Of a stretch of 64,000 nucleotides of DNA, positions 17,240-26,395 are shown in pieces. Source of the DNA: Gemmatimonadaceae bacterium (GTDB taxonomy: Bacteria > Gemmatimonadota > Gemmatimonadetes > Gemmatimonadales > Gemmatimonadaceae); NCBI GenBank assembly GCA_036504815.1, contig DASXUN010000030.1, positions 1 to 64,000 on the forward strand, in the 5' to 3' direction. Below the pieces are notes generated by a model. That model saw only the letters and a program-made list of their open reading frames with translations. It was not told where the DNA came from and ran no database searches. Each line of letters opens with the position of its first letter. Position 1 is the stretch's first letter. The position numbers and the translations under genes are program-made.

Positions 17240-17799
17240 CGGGCGAACTCGGCCACGAGGCGTGGCGTGACGGCGATAATGGCGGCGAAGGCCTCATCGA
17301 AGCGCCAGTTGGCTCGATCGCGCTCCTCGATGGCGTTCGCGATGGCACGCACCTCGAGGGCGGGAACCCCCGCCAACTCGGCCGCGCGCAATACACTGAA
17401 CCCTTCCATGGTCTCGACATCACAGTCGGTCGAGCCGCCAACGCGCGCACTGGTGCCGATGGTGCGAACGACGGCTTCGGGCACCGCATGACGCGCGGCG
17501 TCCAGGAGCATCGGCGCCGGATGGACACGCTTCGGTGCGAGACGTTCGGGAACCTCGAGGTCGCAATACAGCGCGTCGTCACCAATGACCAGCGCGGGCG
17601 GCACGAGCAATGCGTGGCGACGGGCGCCGGCGATCCCGACGTGGAGAATGGCCGCCGGCCGATGCCGCGCGATGGCGGCCGCCACGGCCGCGGCCGCGTC
17701 AACGGGGCCCACGCCGCAGAGGGCAGTGGACCAGCCATGAGACTCGGCGAGTTCGCGAGGCGTGGCCGCCACGACGAGGATGCGATCCGGCGCGCACAT
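17227..17799 (-). CDS. mqnB: Futalosine hydrolase
   Basis: 190 aa from ATG 17799 (MCAPDRILVVAATPREL). It is a nucleoside-phosphorylase-fold enzyme that removes hypoxanthine or adenine from futalosine. Visible blocks are ALCGVGPVDAAAAVAAAI, ILHVGIAGAR, the purine-site region DCDVETMEGFSVLRAA with the conserved Met-Glu, and VRAIANAIEERDR. The long N-terminal extension of the open frame is arginine-rich and non-conserved, so it was discarded. At 190 aa it is slightly short for the family. The overlap with mqnD confirms the pathway. Confidence 0.88.
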   Translation of the reverse strand: MCAPDRILVVAATPRELAESHGWSTALCGVGPVDAAAAVAAAIARHRPAAILHVGIAGARRHALLVPPALVIGDDALYCDLEVPERLAPKRVHPAPMLLDAARHAVPEAVVRTIGTSARVGGSTDCDVETMEGFSVLRAAELAGVPALEVRAIANAIEERDRANWRFDEAFAAIIAVTPRLVAEFARCVP

Positions 17800-17851
17800 A
17801 GTGCCAGAGAAATCTAGCGGGCGCCGACCGCATCGGCGTCGCGGCGCGCCG

Positions 17852-18427
17852 TCAGGCCGTCTCAACCTCCGCCGTGCCCGCCAAGGCGCTGTGCCCGAAT
17901 CCGCGGCTAAGCGCGCGGTACGCCCCGGCCGCGGCGCCGACTGCCAGGACCGCAAGCGACGCGATGAGTCCGGTCTTGAGGGTCATCACCAGGACCACGG
18001 CCAGCGCGATCCCCGTGTTCGCCTCCGAGAGCAGCGCGGCGACGCGGTCGGGCGGCGCATCGTTGGGCAGGTCATGCCCGGCGCGCGCCAGGCGCTGAAG
18101 ACTGGCGCGCGCCGCGGCGGCGCTTCGCACACCGATCACGGCACCGCTCGCGAGCAGCGTCAGCGCGCCCGCCATTCCCGCCGCAACCCAGCCCGCCTGC
18201 CACTGCCAGCGGCCCGCAACCATGTAGAGGCCGGTGGCGACGAGGGTGATGACGGCAACGGGAAAGGTGCGGGAGGCGGCGCTCATCACCTTGCCCCATT
18301 CGAGCGCTTCGCGCAGCGAGGGCGTGACCGTGCGGCGCCCGGCGGCGAAATGCACGATGGCGGATGCGGCGGTCGCCGCCAGCAGCGCGAGGAGGTGGAC
18401 AGACAGGGCGATTTGATACGTCGTCAT
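17852..18427 (-). CDS. Uncharacterised integral membrane protein (DUF2269-like appearance)
   Basis: 191 aa with four or five hydrophobic helices: IALSVHLLALLAATAASAIVHF at the N-terminus, TFPVAVITLVATGLYMV, WVAAGMAGALTLLASGAVIG, and a C-terminal pair around GIALAVVLVMTLKTGLIASL. The W-rich loop AGRWQWQAGW after helix two recalls the DUF2269 membrane proteins, but I cannot confirm the match. It lies 52 bp upstream of mqnB on the same strand and may be co-transcribed. No function is proposed. Confidence 0.7.
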   Translation of the reverse strand: MTTYQIALSVHLLALLAATAASAIVHFAAGRRTVTPSLREALEWGKVMSAASRTFPVAVITLVATGLYMVAGRWQWQAGWVAAGMAGALTLLASGAVIGVRSAAAARASLQRLARAGHDLPNDAPPDRVAALLSEANTGIALAVVLVMTLKTGLIASLAVLAVGAAAGAYRALSRGFGHSALAGTAEVETA

Positions 18428-18662
18428 CGGTCGGGGGGCTGGGGGCCATGGGACAGATTGTCATCAGCAATCCGGCGCTGCTGGACTCCGTCTGGCAACA
18501 GATGACGGGGGCTCTGGGCGCCTGGTGTCTGACAGCGCCCGCGAACAGATGGTTTGACCCGTTCCAGGGACGCGCCTCGTTCGTCATAGTTGTTAGGAGG
18601 AAGCGGCGCGCGCGGCGCACCGCCGCGGAAAGTTGCAACATCTTGTCTCGAACGTGATCCTT

Positions 18663-19187
18663 ATGGCGATGCGGTGCCCAAAGTGCGGGAAGGAAAGCAA
18701 CAACATCCGGGTATGCGCGTTCTGCCAGACGCCGTATCCGACCGACGGCAGTGCACACTCCAGCGCACCGCGGCGGACGCCTGCGGTGGCGGTCCTGCTG
18801 CGCTCGCGCGCGGTGCGCTGGGGGGTGATCGGTGTCCTGGCGCTGTTCACCGTGGGCTACTACCTCGCGGTTCGTGAGCGGACGATTCCGACCGGCGTTG
18901 CCGTGCCGAACCTCATCGAAGCGCCAATGTCGCTCAACGAAGCGACCGCCTTCCTGAAGACTGCCGACGCGAATGCGACGGTCGAGTTGCGCAACGGCGA
19001 ACTGTCGGTGCGCGTGTCCGCCGCGACGTTCCCGCAGCAGCGCGCCGGCCAGCTCGCCTTTGCGCAGCAGTATGCGCGCGCGGATGCCATGGTCCAGGGG
19101 CGCAGGCGGGTCATCCTGTTCCTCGATCCGGACGGCGCGCCCTTCGCCAAGGCTGATCCCGCCCAGGGCGTGATCCTGACGCGCTAG
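18663..19187 (+). CDS. Zinc-ribbon protein with one membrane helix
   Basis: About 174 aa from ATG 18663 (an ATG at 18669 is equally possible, and no clear ribosome site was seen). Residues 3-22 hold two CxxC pairs (CPKCG and CAFC), a short zinc ribbon. A helix WGVIGVLALFTVGYYLAV at about 62-79 follows. The rest is a soluble domain beginning AVPNLIEAPMSLNEATAFL and ending RVILFLDPDGAPFAKADP. The topology suggests a cytoplasmic ribbon and an exported C-domain. I do not recognise the family. Confidence 0.65.
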   Translation: MAMRCPKCGKESNNIRVCAFCQTPYPTDGSAHSSAPRRTPAVAVLLRSRAVRWGVIGVLALFTVGYYLAVRERTIPTGVAVPNLIEAPMSLNEATAFLKTADANATVELRNGELSVRVSAATFPQQRAGQLAFAQQYARADAMVQGRRRVILFLDPDGAPFAKADPAQGVILTR

Positions 19188-19244
19188 CACGGCGACGGGC
19201 GCCGGAGCGGCGCTGCGGATGGAACCGACCAACGGAGAAATGCC

Positions 19245-19436
19245 ATGCGTCGTTACGTGCAGGTTTCGGGGACCTTCCTTGGCTTCATCGCCATTGCCCA
19301 GCTGGTGCGCGCCGTAATGCAATTGCCAGTGCAAGTGGCGGACGTCGCAGTTCCTGTCTGGGCGTCGTGGTGCGCGTTCCTGCTCGCGTCGGCCCTGGCC
19401 ATCTGGGCGTGGCGCACGGCCACGCGCGGCACCTGA
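19245..19436 (+). CDS. Small two-helix membrane protein
   Basis: 63 aa with two hydrophobic segments (FLGFIAIAQLVRAVMQL and VWASWCAFLLASALAIWAW). A GGAG ribosome site lies 8 bp before ATG 19245. Its stop overlaps the next start in TGATG, which supports it being real and translated. Function unknown. Confidence 0.65.
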   Translation: MRRYVQVSGTFLGFIAIAQLVRAVMQLPVQVADVAVPVWASWCAFLLASALAIWAWRTATRGT

Positions 19437-21208
19437 TGGCGCGCATGGGTGCCCGCTGGGCGCCCGTTGGCGTTGCCATTGTACTGGCCGCGTGCACGGC
19501 GCATCGCGTCGAAACGACGCGGCCCGGATTTCCAGCGCTGTCCGGCGCGCCGGAGCGCATTCACGCGCTTGAGCTCTACCCGGGCGTCACGGCCACGTTG
19601 GTCGCGCCCGCGCACGTCGATGCGCAGCAGCCCGTCGAACTGATTCTCTATGGATTGCCGAACGGCAACTCGACGATCGAGACGATGGGCCGGACGATGT
19701 CGGACGGCGCAGGGTGGCGGTTTGACATCCAGCACATCGCCGCGCAAACGCGCGCCCTGCGCGCGCGCGGCGTGCGGCAGGCGGTTGTCGCATACCTGGA
19801 AGCCGACGGCAAGAGCTGGCCGGCTTGGCGGGCCAAGCTCGGCTACGACCGCGCGAACCGGCGCATCGTCGAGATCGTGGACCAGCTTCGTGCCGCTGTC
19901 GGTGACCCATCGCAGGTTTCCGTGACGCTCACGGGACACAGCGGCGGCGGATCCTTCATCTTCGGGTTCATCGAGGGCCAGGATTCGCTGCCGAGCTGGC
20001 TGACGCGAGTGGCGTTTCTCGACGCGAACTACAATTTCACGCCCGCCCATGGCGACAAGCTGAAGGCGTGGTTGGGGCGCCGTCCGGGCAACCGGCTGGT
20101 GGTGCTGGCCTACGATGACCGGGAGATCGTGCTGGACGGCAAGAAGGTGGTCACCGACTCCGGCGGCACCTGGCGCGCCACCCAGCGAATGATCGACTAC
20201 TGGTCGAGATCGGTCAGTCTTGGGCACGACACCCTCGGGCCGTTCCTCCGCGACCGGGCGCCGCAACTGGAGTTCCTGCGCCATCCGAATCCAGGAAACG
20301 CGATCCTGCACACGGCGATGATCGGCGACATGAATGGCTACCTGCACGCGATGCTGACCGGTCGAACGGGCTACGATCGCGCGCCGACCGTGCTCCGGGC
20401 AGAGCGCGTCTACACGCCATTCATCGAGGGGGCGGTATCGATTCCCCCGGCAACTCCGCCGGAGATTCCGGCGCGGGGCCGCAGCGCCCTGTCGGGCAGC
20501 GCCTTCATCGCCTCCATTGCGCACGCACCGCAGGACGACCGGGAAGCGGCGGTGCGCCGCGAGCTCTTCGCCGGCAACATCCCCTCGTTCCTGCGGGCGC
20601 TGCGAACCGTGGAAGCGAGCGCGGTCGGCCCCGACAGCGTGAAGCACACGGTGACCTACACCGTGATGCCCGACTACCTGGCGATCGGGTCGGACAGTGA
20701 CTTCGTGCGCATGCCGATGACGCCCTACACGGCACAGGCCTTCTGCGATGCGTTTGGTTTCGTGCTGCCGACGCGCAAGATGGTGAATGACATCTGGGCC
20801 GCCGCAACCGTGCACGTCGACCCGCGTCCGCTCACGCAGGACCGCGACTCGGCGCTCACCTTCCTGCAGCACCACCGCATCATCCAGGAACAACTGGCCG
20901 GTCAGCCGCGCGGTGCGTTCGTGGCCGGCATCAAGAAAGACGTGGTCGTCTCGAACCGGTTGCTCGATCGATCAAATCGCGTCGCGATCTACGGCTGGCA
21001 CTACCTGAATGGCGAGCCGATCCAGCCGGTGTACGCCGGGCATGTGGACTGGTACGTGGACTACAGTCACGGCATTCGGCCGGTGCGCCGTTGGATGCAG
21101 GTGGACGGCACGCGGATGAGCTTCGAGGCAATCCTGGCGGACTCAACGCGGCGCGCGTTGCTCAGCGATGAAGGCGCGCTGATGGTCATGCGCTACGACA
21201 AGCCGTAG
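19436..21208 (+). CDS. Lipoprotein with an alpha/beta-hydrolase-like domain
   Basis: 590 aa. The ATG overlaps the previous stop by one base (TGATG). The N-terminus ends in VLAAC, a lipobox at Cys19. A hydrolase-type nucleophile elbow is seen in VSVTLTGHSGGGSFIFGF (GHSGG) near residue 170, preceded by VELILYGLPNGNST, the usual first strand and oxyanion region. The last 200 residues (for example FCDAFGFVLPTRKMVNDIW and GWHYLNGEPIQPVYAGHVDWYVDYSHG) form a second domain that I do not recognise; the conserved-looking His and Asp there may be functional. It is probably an outer-membrane or periplasmic esterase or peptidase-like protein. Confidence 0.75.
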   Translation: MARMGARWAPVGVAIVLAACTAHRVETTRPGFPALSGAPERIHALELYPGVTATLVAPAHVDAQQPVELILYGLPNGNSTIETMGRTMSDGAGWRFDIQHIAAQTRALRARGVRQAVVAYLEADGKSWPAWRAKLGYDRANRRIVEIVDQLRAAVGDPSQVSVTLTGHSGGGSFIFGFIEGQDSLPSWLTRVAFLDANYNFTPAHGDKLKAWLGRRPGNRLVVLAYDDREIVLDGKKVVTDSGGTWRATQRMIDYWSRSVSLGHDTLGPFLRDRAPQLEFLRHPNPGNAILHTAMIGDMNGYLHAMLTGRTGYDRAPTVLRAERVYTPFIEGAVSIPPATPPEIPARGRSALSGSAFIASIAHAPQDDREAAVRRELFAGNIPSFLRALRTVEASAVGPDSVKHTVTYTVMPDYLAIGSDSDFVRMPMTPYTAQAFCDAFGFVLPTRKMVNDIWAAATVHVDPRPLTQDRDSALTFLQHHRIIQEQLAGQPRGAFVAGIKKDVVVSNRLLDRSNRVAIYGWHYLNGEPIQPVYAGHVDWYVDYSHGIRPVRRWMQVDGTRMSFEAILADSTRRALLSDEGALMVMRYDKP

Positions 21209-21287
21209 CGCCCTGCCGCTCCACTGCGGCTCAGGGGAGCCGGCTCTGCATTGCGCGACGCCGGACCGAGGAAGCACACTTCACGCC

Positions 21288-21818
21288 ATGCCACGAAACG
21301 TCGAGATCAAGGCCCGCATTGCGAGTGTGGACGCGCTGACGGCACGTGCCGCAGCGATCGCGGACACCGGACCTGTCGAGATCCGGCAGGATGACACGTT
21401 CTTTCCCTGCGACACGGGGCGCCTGAAGCTGCGGCAGTTCGCGGATGGAACGGGTGAACTGATCTTCTACCAGCGCGCGGATCAGGGCGGACCCAAGGAG
21501 TCGTTCTACCTGATCTCGCGCACGGACAACGCCGAGGCATTGCGCGAGGTGCTGCTGTGCGCGTACGGAGCGCGCGGCCGCGTCGTGAAACACCGCACGC
21601 TCTACCTGGCCGGAAAGACGCGGATCCACCTGGATCGCGTGGCGACGCTTGGGGATTTCCTGGAACTCGAGGTGGTGCTCGACGACGACGAGTCGCTGGA
21701 AGCCGGCGTGCGCACGGCCCACGAGATCATGGCGCAGCTCGGCGTCACGTCGGCGCAATTGATCGAGGGGGCGTACCTGGACCTGCTTGCGCGAGGGCCG
21801 GAAACGCACCCACGTTAG
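21288..21818 (+). CDS. CYTH-domain protein (class IV adenylate cyclase-like)
   Basis: 176 aa. The opening NVEIKARI is the ExExK-like signature of CYTH domains, here as VEIKARI. It is followed by the alternating charged strands of the triphosphate tunnel (KLRQFADGTGELIFYQRAD, TLYLAGKTRIHLDRV, FLELEVVL). The order and length fit bacterial class IV adenylate cyclases and thiamine-triphosphatase-like enzymes. The real substrate could be ATP or another triphosphate. It is followed 79 bp later by a reductase gene on the same strand. Confidence 0.85.
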   Translation: MPRNVEIKARIASVDALTARAAAIADTGPVEIRQDDTFFPCDTGRLKLRQFADGTGELIFYQRADQGGPKESFYLISRTDNAEALREVLLCAYGARGRVVKHRTLYLAGKTRIHLDRVATLGDFLELEVVLDDDESLEAGVRTAHEIMAQLGVTSAQLIEGAYLDLLARGPETHPR

Positions 21819-21897
21819 GACAGGTCGTCACCTCGCCCGTCGGTTCGGCGACTTTCCGACGGCACACCCCATTCATCTCAGCCCCCCGAGATCACGC

Positions 21898-22545
21898 ATG
21901 CCCAAACTGCGCGTGGAGTGCTTCAGCATTTCGATCGACGGCTTCGGTGCCGGCCCTCATCAAAGCCTCGAGAACCCGCAAGGTGTCGGCTTCATGCCCA
22001 CCCACGACTGGGTCTTCGCCACCCGGACCTTCCAGCGGGTGGTACTCGGCGCCGAGGGCGGTGAAACCGGGACCGACGACCGTTACGTAGCGCACGGATT
22101 TGAAGGGATTGGCGCGTGGGTGCTGGGACGCAACATGTTCGGCCCCGTGCGCGGTCCCTGGCCGGACGACTCGTGGAAGGGGTGGTGGGGCGACGAGCCG
22201 CCGTACCACACGCCGGTCTTCGTGCTCACGCACCACGCGCGGGCGCCACTCGAAATGAAAGGCGGCACGGTCTTCCACTTCGTCACGGAGGGACTGGACG
22301 CCGCGCTCGCGCGCGCGCGCGAGGCGGCCGGCAGCCGCGACGTGCGCATCGGCGGCGGCACCTCGACCATCCGTCAGTGCCTGCAGGCCGGTCTGGTGGA
22401 CAGCATGCATCTGGCAATTTCACCGCTGCTGATCGGCGCCGGCGAAGCGTTGTTCGCGGGCCTCGACCTACCGCGCCTCGGATACCGGGTGACCCAGAGC
22501 GTCGCCGGCGAACGCGCGACGCACGTGCTGGTGTCGCGCGGGTGA
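21898..22545 (+). CDS. Dihydrofolate-reductase-fold protein (RibD C-terminal type)
   Basis: 215 aa from ATG 21898 (MPKLRVECFSISIDGFGAG). The SxDGF block, GIGAWVLGRNMFGPVRGPW, PVFVLTHHARAPL, IGGGTSTIRQCLQAGLVDSM and LAISPLLIGAGEALF are the NADPH-binding landmarks of the RibD-C/DHFR-like family seen in many single-domain proteins of unknown substrate. It is a cytosolic reductase, probably NADPH-dependent. It is convergent with the deaminase gene, 35 bp apart. Confidence 0.88.
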   Translation: MPKLRVECFSISIDGFGAGPHQSLENPQGVGFMPTHDWVFATRTFQRVVLGAEGGETGTDDRYVAHGFEGIGAWVLGRNMFGPVRGPWPDDSWKGWWGDEPPYHTPVFVLTHHARAPLEMKGGTVFHFVTEGLDAALARAREAAGSRDVRIGGGTSTIRQCLQAGLVDSMHLAISPLLIGAGEALFAGLDLPRLGYRVTQSVAGERATHVLVSRG

Positions 22546-22580
22546 CGCCGCCGGCAAGATCGGCTGCGGCCAGCGCCACC

Positions 22581-23168
22581 CTACGGATTGTAGATGGGTC
22601 CCGAGCGACGGTGATAGAGCGCCAGCACGCCCCGGGCATCCTCGCGCCCAACCTCGCGCACGATTTCCACCCCGGCGTGGGCGAGATAGTCGTACGAGGC
22701 GGGAAAGACAGGCCCTTCGTCGAATCCCAGCTGCATCGCGTCGTCTCGCGTCGCGCCGCAGACCAGTCGCTTCACGCCGCTCCACAGTGTGGCGCCAAGG
22801 CACATCGCACACGGCTCGCAGGAGGTCACGAGTTCGTGGCGTGGGAGCCCGGGCGCCGAGAGCGTGAACGAGTGGCGCTCCTGCTCCGCGAGCATGAGCG
22901 CGACGACCTCGGCATGCAACGCCGAACTATTGAGCCGCACGACACTGTTGACGCCGACGGCGACAAGGCGGCCCGTGCCAAGTTCGAAAACCGCCGCGCC
23001 AAACGGGCCGCCGGTGTCGCGTTCGACATTGACGCGCGACAGGACCACGGCGAGGCGCATCTTCTCCTCATCCGACGTGTACTTTCGCTTCCAGTCGACC
23101 GTCGACCCGACCCAGGCCGGCAGGGCGATGGTCACCGACGAGGCGTGGGGCGGCGTGGGCGCGCGCAT
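22581..23168 (-). CDS. Nucleoside/nucleotide deaminase (CDA superfamily)
   Basis: 195 aa from ATG 23168; an in-frame GTG at 23186 is possible. The zinc site is complete: LHAEVVAL (HxE with catalytic Glu) and SCEPCAMCLGA (PCxxC). The pattern GPFGAAVF before it, and the length, fit the guanine deaminase/tRNA-adenosine-deaminase-like group. The substrate is uncertain; a free base or nucleoside deaminase is most likely, because the protein is longer than TadA at both ends. Confidence 0.85.
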   Translation of the reverse strand: MRAPTPPHASSVTIALPAWVGSTVDWKRKYTSDEEKMRLAVVLSRVNVERDTGGPFGAAVFELGTGRLVAVGVNSVVRLNSSALHAEVVALMLAEQERHSFTLSAPGLPRHELVTSCEPCAMCLGATLWSGVKRLVCGATRDDAMQLGFDEGPVFPASYDYLAHAGVEIVREVGREDARGVLALYHRRSGPIYNP

Positions 23169-23244
23169 GCATCTAGTATGGAGCACGAACGCCGGGATGC
23201 CAGCCGCTCACGCTGACCGCCCGGCGTTCCGTCCGCGCACCTCC

Positions 23245-25200
23245 TCAGCGCACCGTGATCTTCTGCTGCAGCGGCGGCCTCGCATTCGTCATCGTGACAG
23301 ACAGCACGTACTCCCCGGGCGTGGGCGTCCACTCGAAGTCGTAGGTCTCGCCCGCCTGCAGTCGCACGAGTGCTGGCCGTGCCGTTGCCTGCGCTGCCGG
23401 CAAATCGGCGCCGTCCTTTGCCATCGCCCGCCACTGCACCGTATCCGCGCCCTGCGTCAGCACATACTTGCCGCCACGCACCAGGCCGATGCCGACAAAA
23501 CGCAGGCGATGGGCCCGTCCGGCCGCGAAGGTCAGGGGCGATGGTTCCGTCTCCCCATTCAGGATGGTGCGCTCCGGATTGTCGAGTCCGTCCCATCCTG
23601 CGACGAAAATATGATCCACGGTGGGATCGAACTTCTTGCCCGACTCCAGTACGATGAGCGCCCCGTACAATCCGGACGAGAGCTGTTCGACGTCCACGAG
23701 ATGGGTGTGATAGATGAAGGTCCCGGCCCGCGGGAGCGTCAGGTGCGCGACGAATGAGTCTTTTGGCGCGATCATGCGGGCGAGGCGGTCCATGGAACCG
23801 CTCCACCCTGGCACGCCGTCGGAGTAGCTGTCGAGTTCGAGCCCGTGCCAGTGCACGGCGGTCGGGTCGCTGAGCTGGTTGTGCACGACGACATCGGTGG
23901 CCTCGCCGCGCGTGAGGATGAGCGGTGAGCTGACCGGCTCGAGTGAATCCGGCGCGGGACGGTGCGCGTCGCGCTGCAGGACGAAACGCATCGCGCGCGG
24001 CGAGTAGTTGCGCCTGGCGCCTTCATTCACCCAGAGCGCCAGCGTGCGTGCAGCGGGCGAAGTGATGGTCTTCGTCCCGGGTCGCGGCCGAATGGAAAGC
24101 CCGACGATGAGGCCCGCCATGTGCTGTCCGGCGTCCTCGGACATCGTCGCGTGCGTCGCGTGCGTCGTGTCCTGATTCAACTGGGCAGAGCCCGGCACCA
24201 CGTGAAAGCCCAGATGGCAGTGATAGAGCCAGTTGCCCGGACGGTCGGGGACGATGGTGAGGTCGCGGGTCTGGAACGCCTGAAACTGCTCGGTGACGCC
24301 AAGACGCCGGGCGTCCGGATGATAGAGCGTGTCACGGCCGACAGTGCCCGACGCGGTGACGTTGAAATAGAAGCCGTGCAGGTGCATGGGGTGCCCGCGC
24401 TGCGACGCGTTGATGACGCGCCACCGAATCGTGTCACCGACGGTGCCGGTGAGCCGTTCGGTGTACGGCCAGGAGTGTCCGTTGATCGCCAAGGCGTTGG
24501 GATAGGTGACCGAATCCTTGGGATATCCCCAGATGTTGATGACCAGCACGCGGTCCGGCGGACGCGGTCCGCGCGGGTCGACGATGAATGCGCCGGAGAC
24601 GGTCTCTCGTTCGGCGGTGGCCCGCGCGCTGAACATCCCGGGGGAGATGACGTAGAAGTACGTCCCAGGAGCACCGGCGGCGAAGGTGCGCCGCAGCGTG
24701 GCTCCGGGCGCCACGAGCAGCGTGTCGGTGCCGCTGCTGGGGCGCGACTCGAGGCCGGCGACGTGCAGCGTCGAGTCGTCGAGCGCGTTCCGCAGCGTGA
24801 CGTCGATGATCGTGCCTTCGGGAACGCGAATCATCGGTCCCGGGATCTGCGGTACCTTGCCCTCCTCGGCCAGGGCGACTACGTCCACGAAGGGACCCGA
24901 GTCGGCTTCGGGAAACCAGCGTGCGCGCACGACGGCGAGCTTCACGCGCAACGTGTCATGCGCGAGCGTTCCGGCCGGCGACCGGTTGTCGTTGGCGGCC
25001 ACGCGCGACAGCGATGTCCGGTCCAGGCCTCCGGGGCGGTTCGATGCCCCCAGGATCAGGGTGCCGGCGAGGAGAAGAGTGACAACGGCGATCGCACGGC
25101 GCGCCGGCGTCGGCGCGCGGTGGGGGGCGGACGATTTCAAGGGGGCAGGCCTCGCGACAGTGGGGGGGCGAACTGTGGGGCGGATTGTCGGCACGAACAT
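23245..25200 (-). CDS. Multicopper oxidase with four cupredoxin domains in unusual order
   Basis: 651 aa from ATG 25200, with an N-terminal membrane/signal segment at about 35-52. The copper motifs are HPMHLHG (270-276) and HCHLGFH (327-333) in the second cupredoxin domain, then HWHG (450-453) and HTH (498-500) in the third. In ordinary three-domain laccases the HWHG and HTH motifs come first. Domains one and four look like cupredoxins with lost ligands (LHVAGLESRP near 145, and a late GGKYVLTQG region). It is probably a periplasmic oxidase of phenols or metal ions; the substrate is unknown. It is divergent from the deacetylase gene, 118 bp away. Confidence 0.85.
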   Translation of the reverse strand: MFVPTIRPTVRPPTVARPAPLKSSAPHRAPTPARRAIAVVTLLLAGTLILGASNRPGGLDRTSLSRVAANDNRSPAGTLAHDTLRVKLAVVRARWFPEADSGPFVDVVALAEEGKVPQIPGPMIRVPEGTIIDVTLRNALDDSTLHVAGLESRPSSGTDTLLVAPGATLRRTFAAGAPGTYFYVISPGMFSARATAERETVSGAFIVDPRGPRPPDRVLVINIWGYPKDSVTYPNALAINGHSWPYTERLTGTVGDTIRWRVINASQRGHPMHLHGFYFNVTASGTVGRDTLYHPDARRLGVTEQFQAFQTRDLTIVPDRPGNWLYHCHLGFHVVPGSAQLNQDTTHATHATMSEDAGQHMAGLIVGLSIRPRPGTKTITSPAARTLALWVNEGARRNYSPRAMRFVLQRDAHRPAPDSLEPVSSPLILTRGEATDVVVHNQLSDPTAVHWHGLELDSYSDGVPGWSGSMDRLARMIAPKDSFVAHLTLPRAGTFIYHTHLVDVEQLSSGLYGALIVLESGKKFDPTVDHIFVAGWDGLDNPERTILNGETEPSPLTFAAGRAHRLRFVGIGLVRGGKYVLTQGADTVQWRAMAKDGADLPAAQATARPALVRLQAGETYDFEWTPTPGEYVLSVTMTNARPPLQQKITVR

Positions 25201-25318
25201 GCGCGTTCCCGCAAGGGCGGGCGAACCGTTCGGTGCGGGGATGGGGAACGGCGGGCGCGCCATCGCGGGCGATGGCCGGCACGCGTAGAATCCACCGCAT
25301 CCCGACCCGGAGTTCGTC

Positions 25319-26293
25319 ATGCGCCGTCTCCTGCTCGCCCTCGCGCCGGTCACCCTGCTCGCTCAGGCGCAGCCGGTTCCCCAGACCACCGCCAAGCCTG
25401 GGTGGCAGTGGAGCTACGACAGCGTGGTGACGGTGGTCAACGCGGTGCGCGCCGGGCGCTCGCTGCAGCCCGCGGCCTGGCCGAACGGCGCGCGCGTGGC
25501 GGTGCTGCTCTCGTTTGACGTGGACAACGAGACGATCGGCGTGCGCTACGGCGAGCCGACGGTCGGTGCACTCTCGATGCAGCAGTACGGGCATCGGGTG
25601 GGCCTGCCGCGCATCGTCGCCCTGCTCGATCAGCACAAGATACCCGCGACCTTCTTCGCCCCTTCAGTGAGCCTGTCGCTCACGCCCTCGATGATTCCGC
25701 TGATCAAGCGGAGCGGGCGTCACGAGTTTGGCATCCATGGCTGGATCCACGAGCTGAACATGACGCTCCCCGACTCGGCGGAACGCGCGTTGCTGCTGAA
25801 GGCGATGGCTGAGGTGACCCAGTTGACCGGGACGAAGCCGACGGGGTATCGCGCGCCGAGCTGGAATTTCAGCCCCAATACACTCACCATCCTGCGGGAC
25901 ATGGGATTTCGCTACGAGAGTTCGCTGATGGCCGATGATCGACCGTACGAGCTCGTGCAGGCGGGAAAGCCGACGGGGATGGTCGAGATTCCCGTGGAGT
26001 GGATCCTCGATGACGCGCCGCTCTTCGATCCGCGCGGCCAGAGCTACATGAACCCGCGCGATGTGGCCCGCGTCTGGATGGACGAGTTCGACAAGGCGTA
26101 CGAGGAAGGGACCATGCTGGTGCTCACCATGCATCCGCACATCACGGGACATCGTTCGCGCATCGTCGCGCTGGAGCAGCTCATTGCCCACATCGAAGCG
26201 AAGGGGCCGGGCAAGGTCTGGTGGGCGACGCACGGGGCACTGGCCGAATACGTGCGCCAGGCGGCGAACCTGGGAGAACCGATCGCGCGGTGA
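25319..26293 (+). CDS. Secreted polysaccharide deacetylase (NodB-fold)
   Basis: 324 aa with a signal peptide (MRRLLLALAPVTLLAQAQ). The NodB-fold landmarks are LLSFDVDNET (metal Asp motif), EFGIHGWIHE (metal-binding HxxxH region), YRAPSWNFS (oxyanion/Arg-Pro-Ser motif) and VLTMHPHITGH (late catalytic His). The HGWxHE and MHPHxTGHR forms are closer to the PuuE/allantoinase-like and imidase-like deacetylases than to chitin deacetylases, so the substrate may be an amide rather than a sugar. Confidence 0.87.
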   Translation: MRRLLLALAPVTLLAQAQPVPQTTAKPGWQWSYDSVVTVVNAVRAGRSLQPAAWPNGARVAVLLSFDVDNETIGVRYGEPTVGALSMQQYGHRVGLPRIVALLDQHKIPATFFAPSVSLSLTPSMIPLIKRSGRHEFGIHGWIHELNMTLPDSAERALLLKAMAEVTQLTGTKPTGYRAPSWNFSPNTLTILRDMGFRYESSLMADDRPYELVQAGKPTGMVEIPVEWILDDAPLFDPRGQSYMNPRDVARVWMDEFDKAYEEGTMLVLTMHPHITGHRSRIVALEQLIAHIEAKGPGKVWWATHGALAEYVRQAANLGEPIAR

Positions 26294-26339
26294 CCGGCTT
26301 TCCCGGTACACGGCGGGGCCGCGAGCCCCTAAATTGACG

Positions 26340-26372
26340 GAAGCGCCGACGGCACTGTCGCCGCGGCGCTTC
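26340..26372 (+). terminator. Hairpin between the deacetylase and phosphofructokinase genes
   Basis: GAAGCGCCG (26340-26348) pairs with CGGCGCTTC (26364-26372), a perfect 9-bp stem with a 15-nt loop, followed by GACTTTGTTGGG. It may end the deacetylase transcript or act as a leader hairpin 24 nt before the next start. Confidence 0.4.
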
Positions 26373-26395
26373 GACTTTGTTGGGAGCACGTATCC

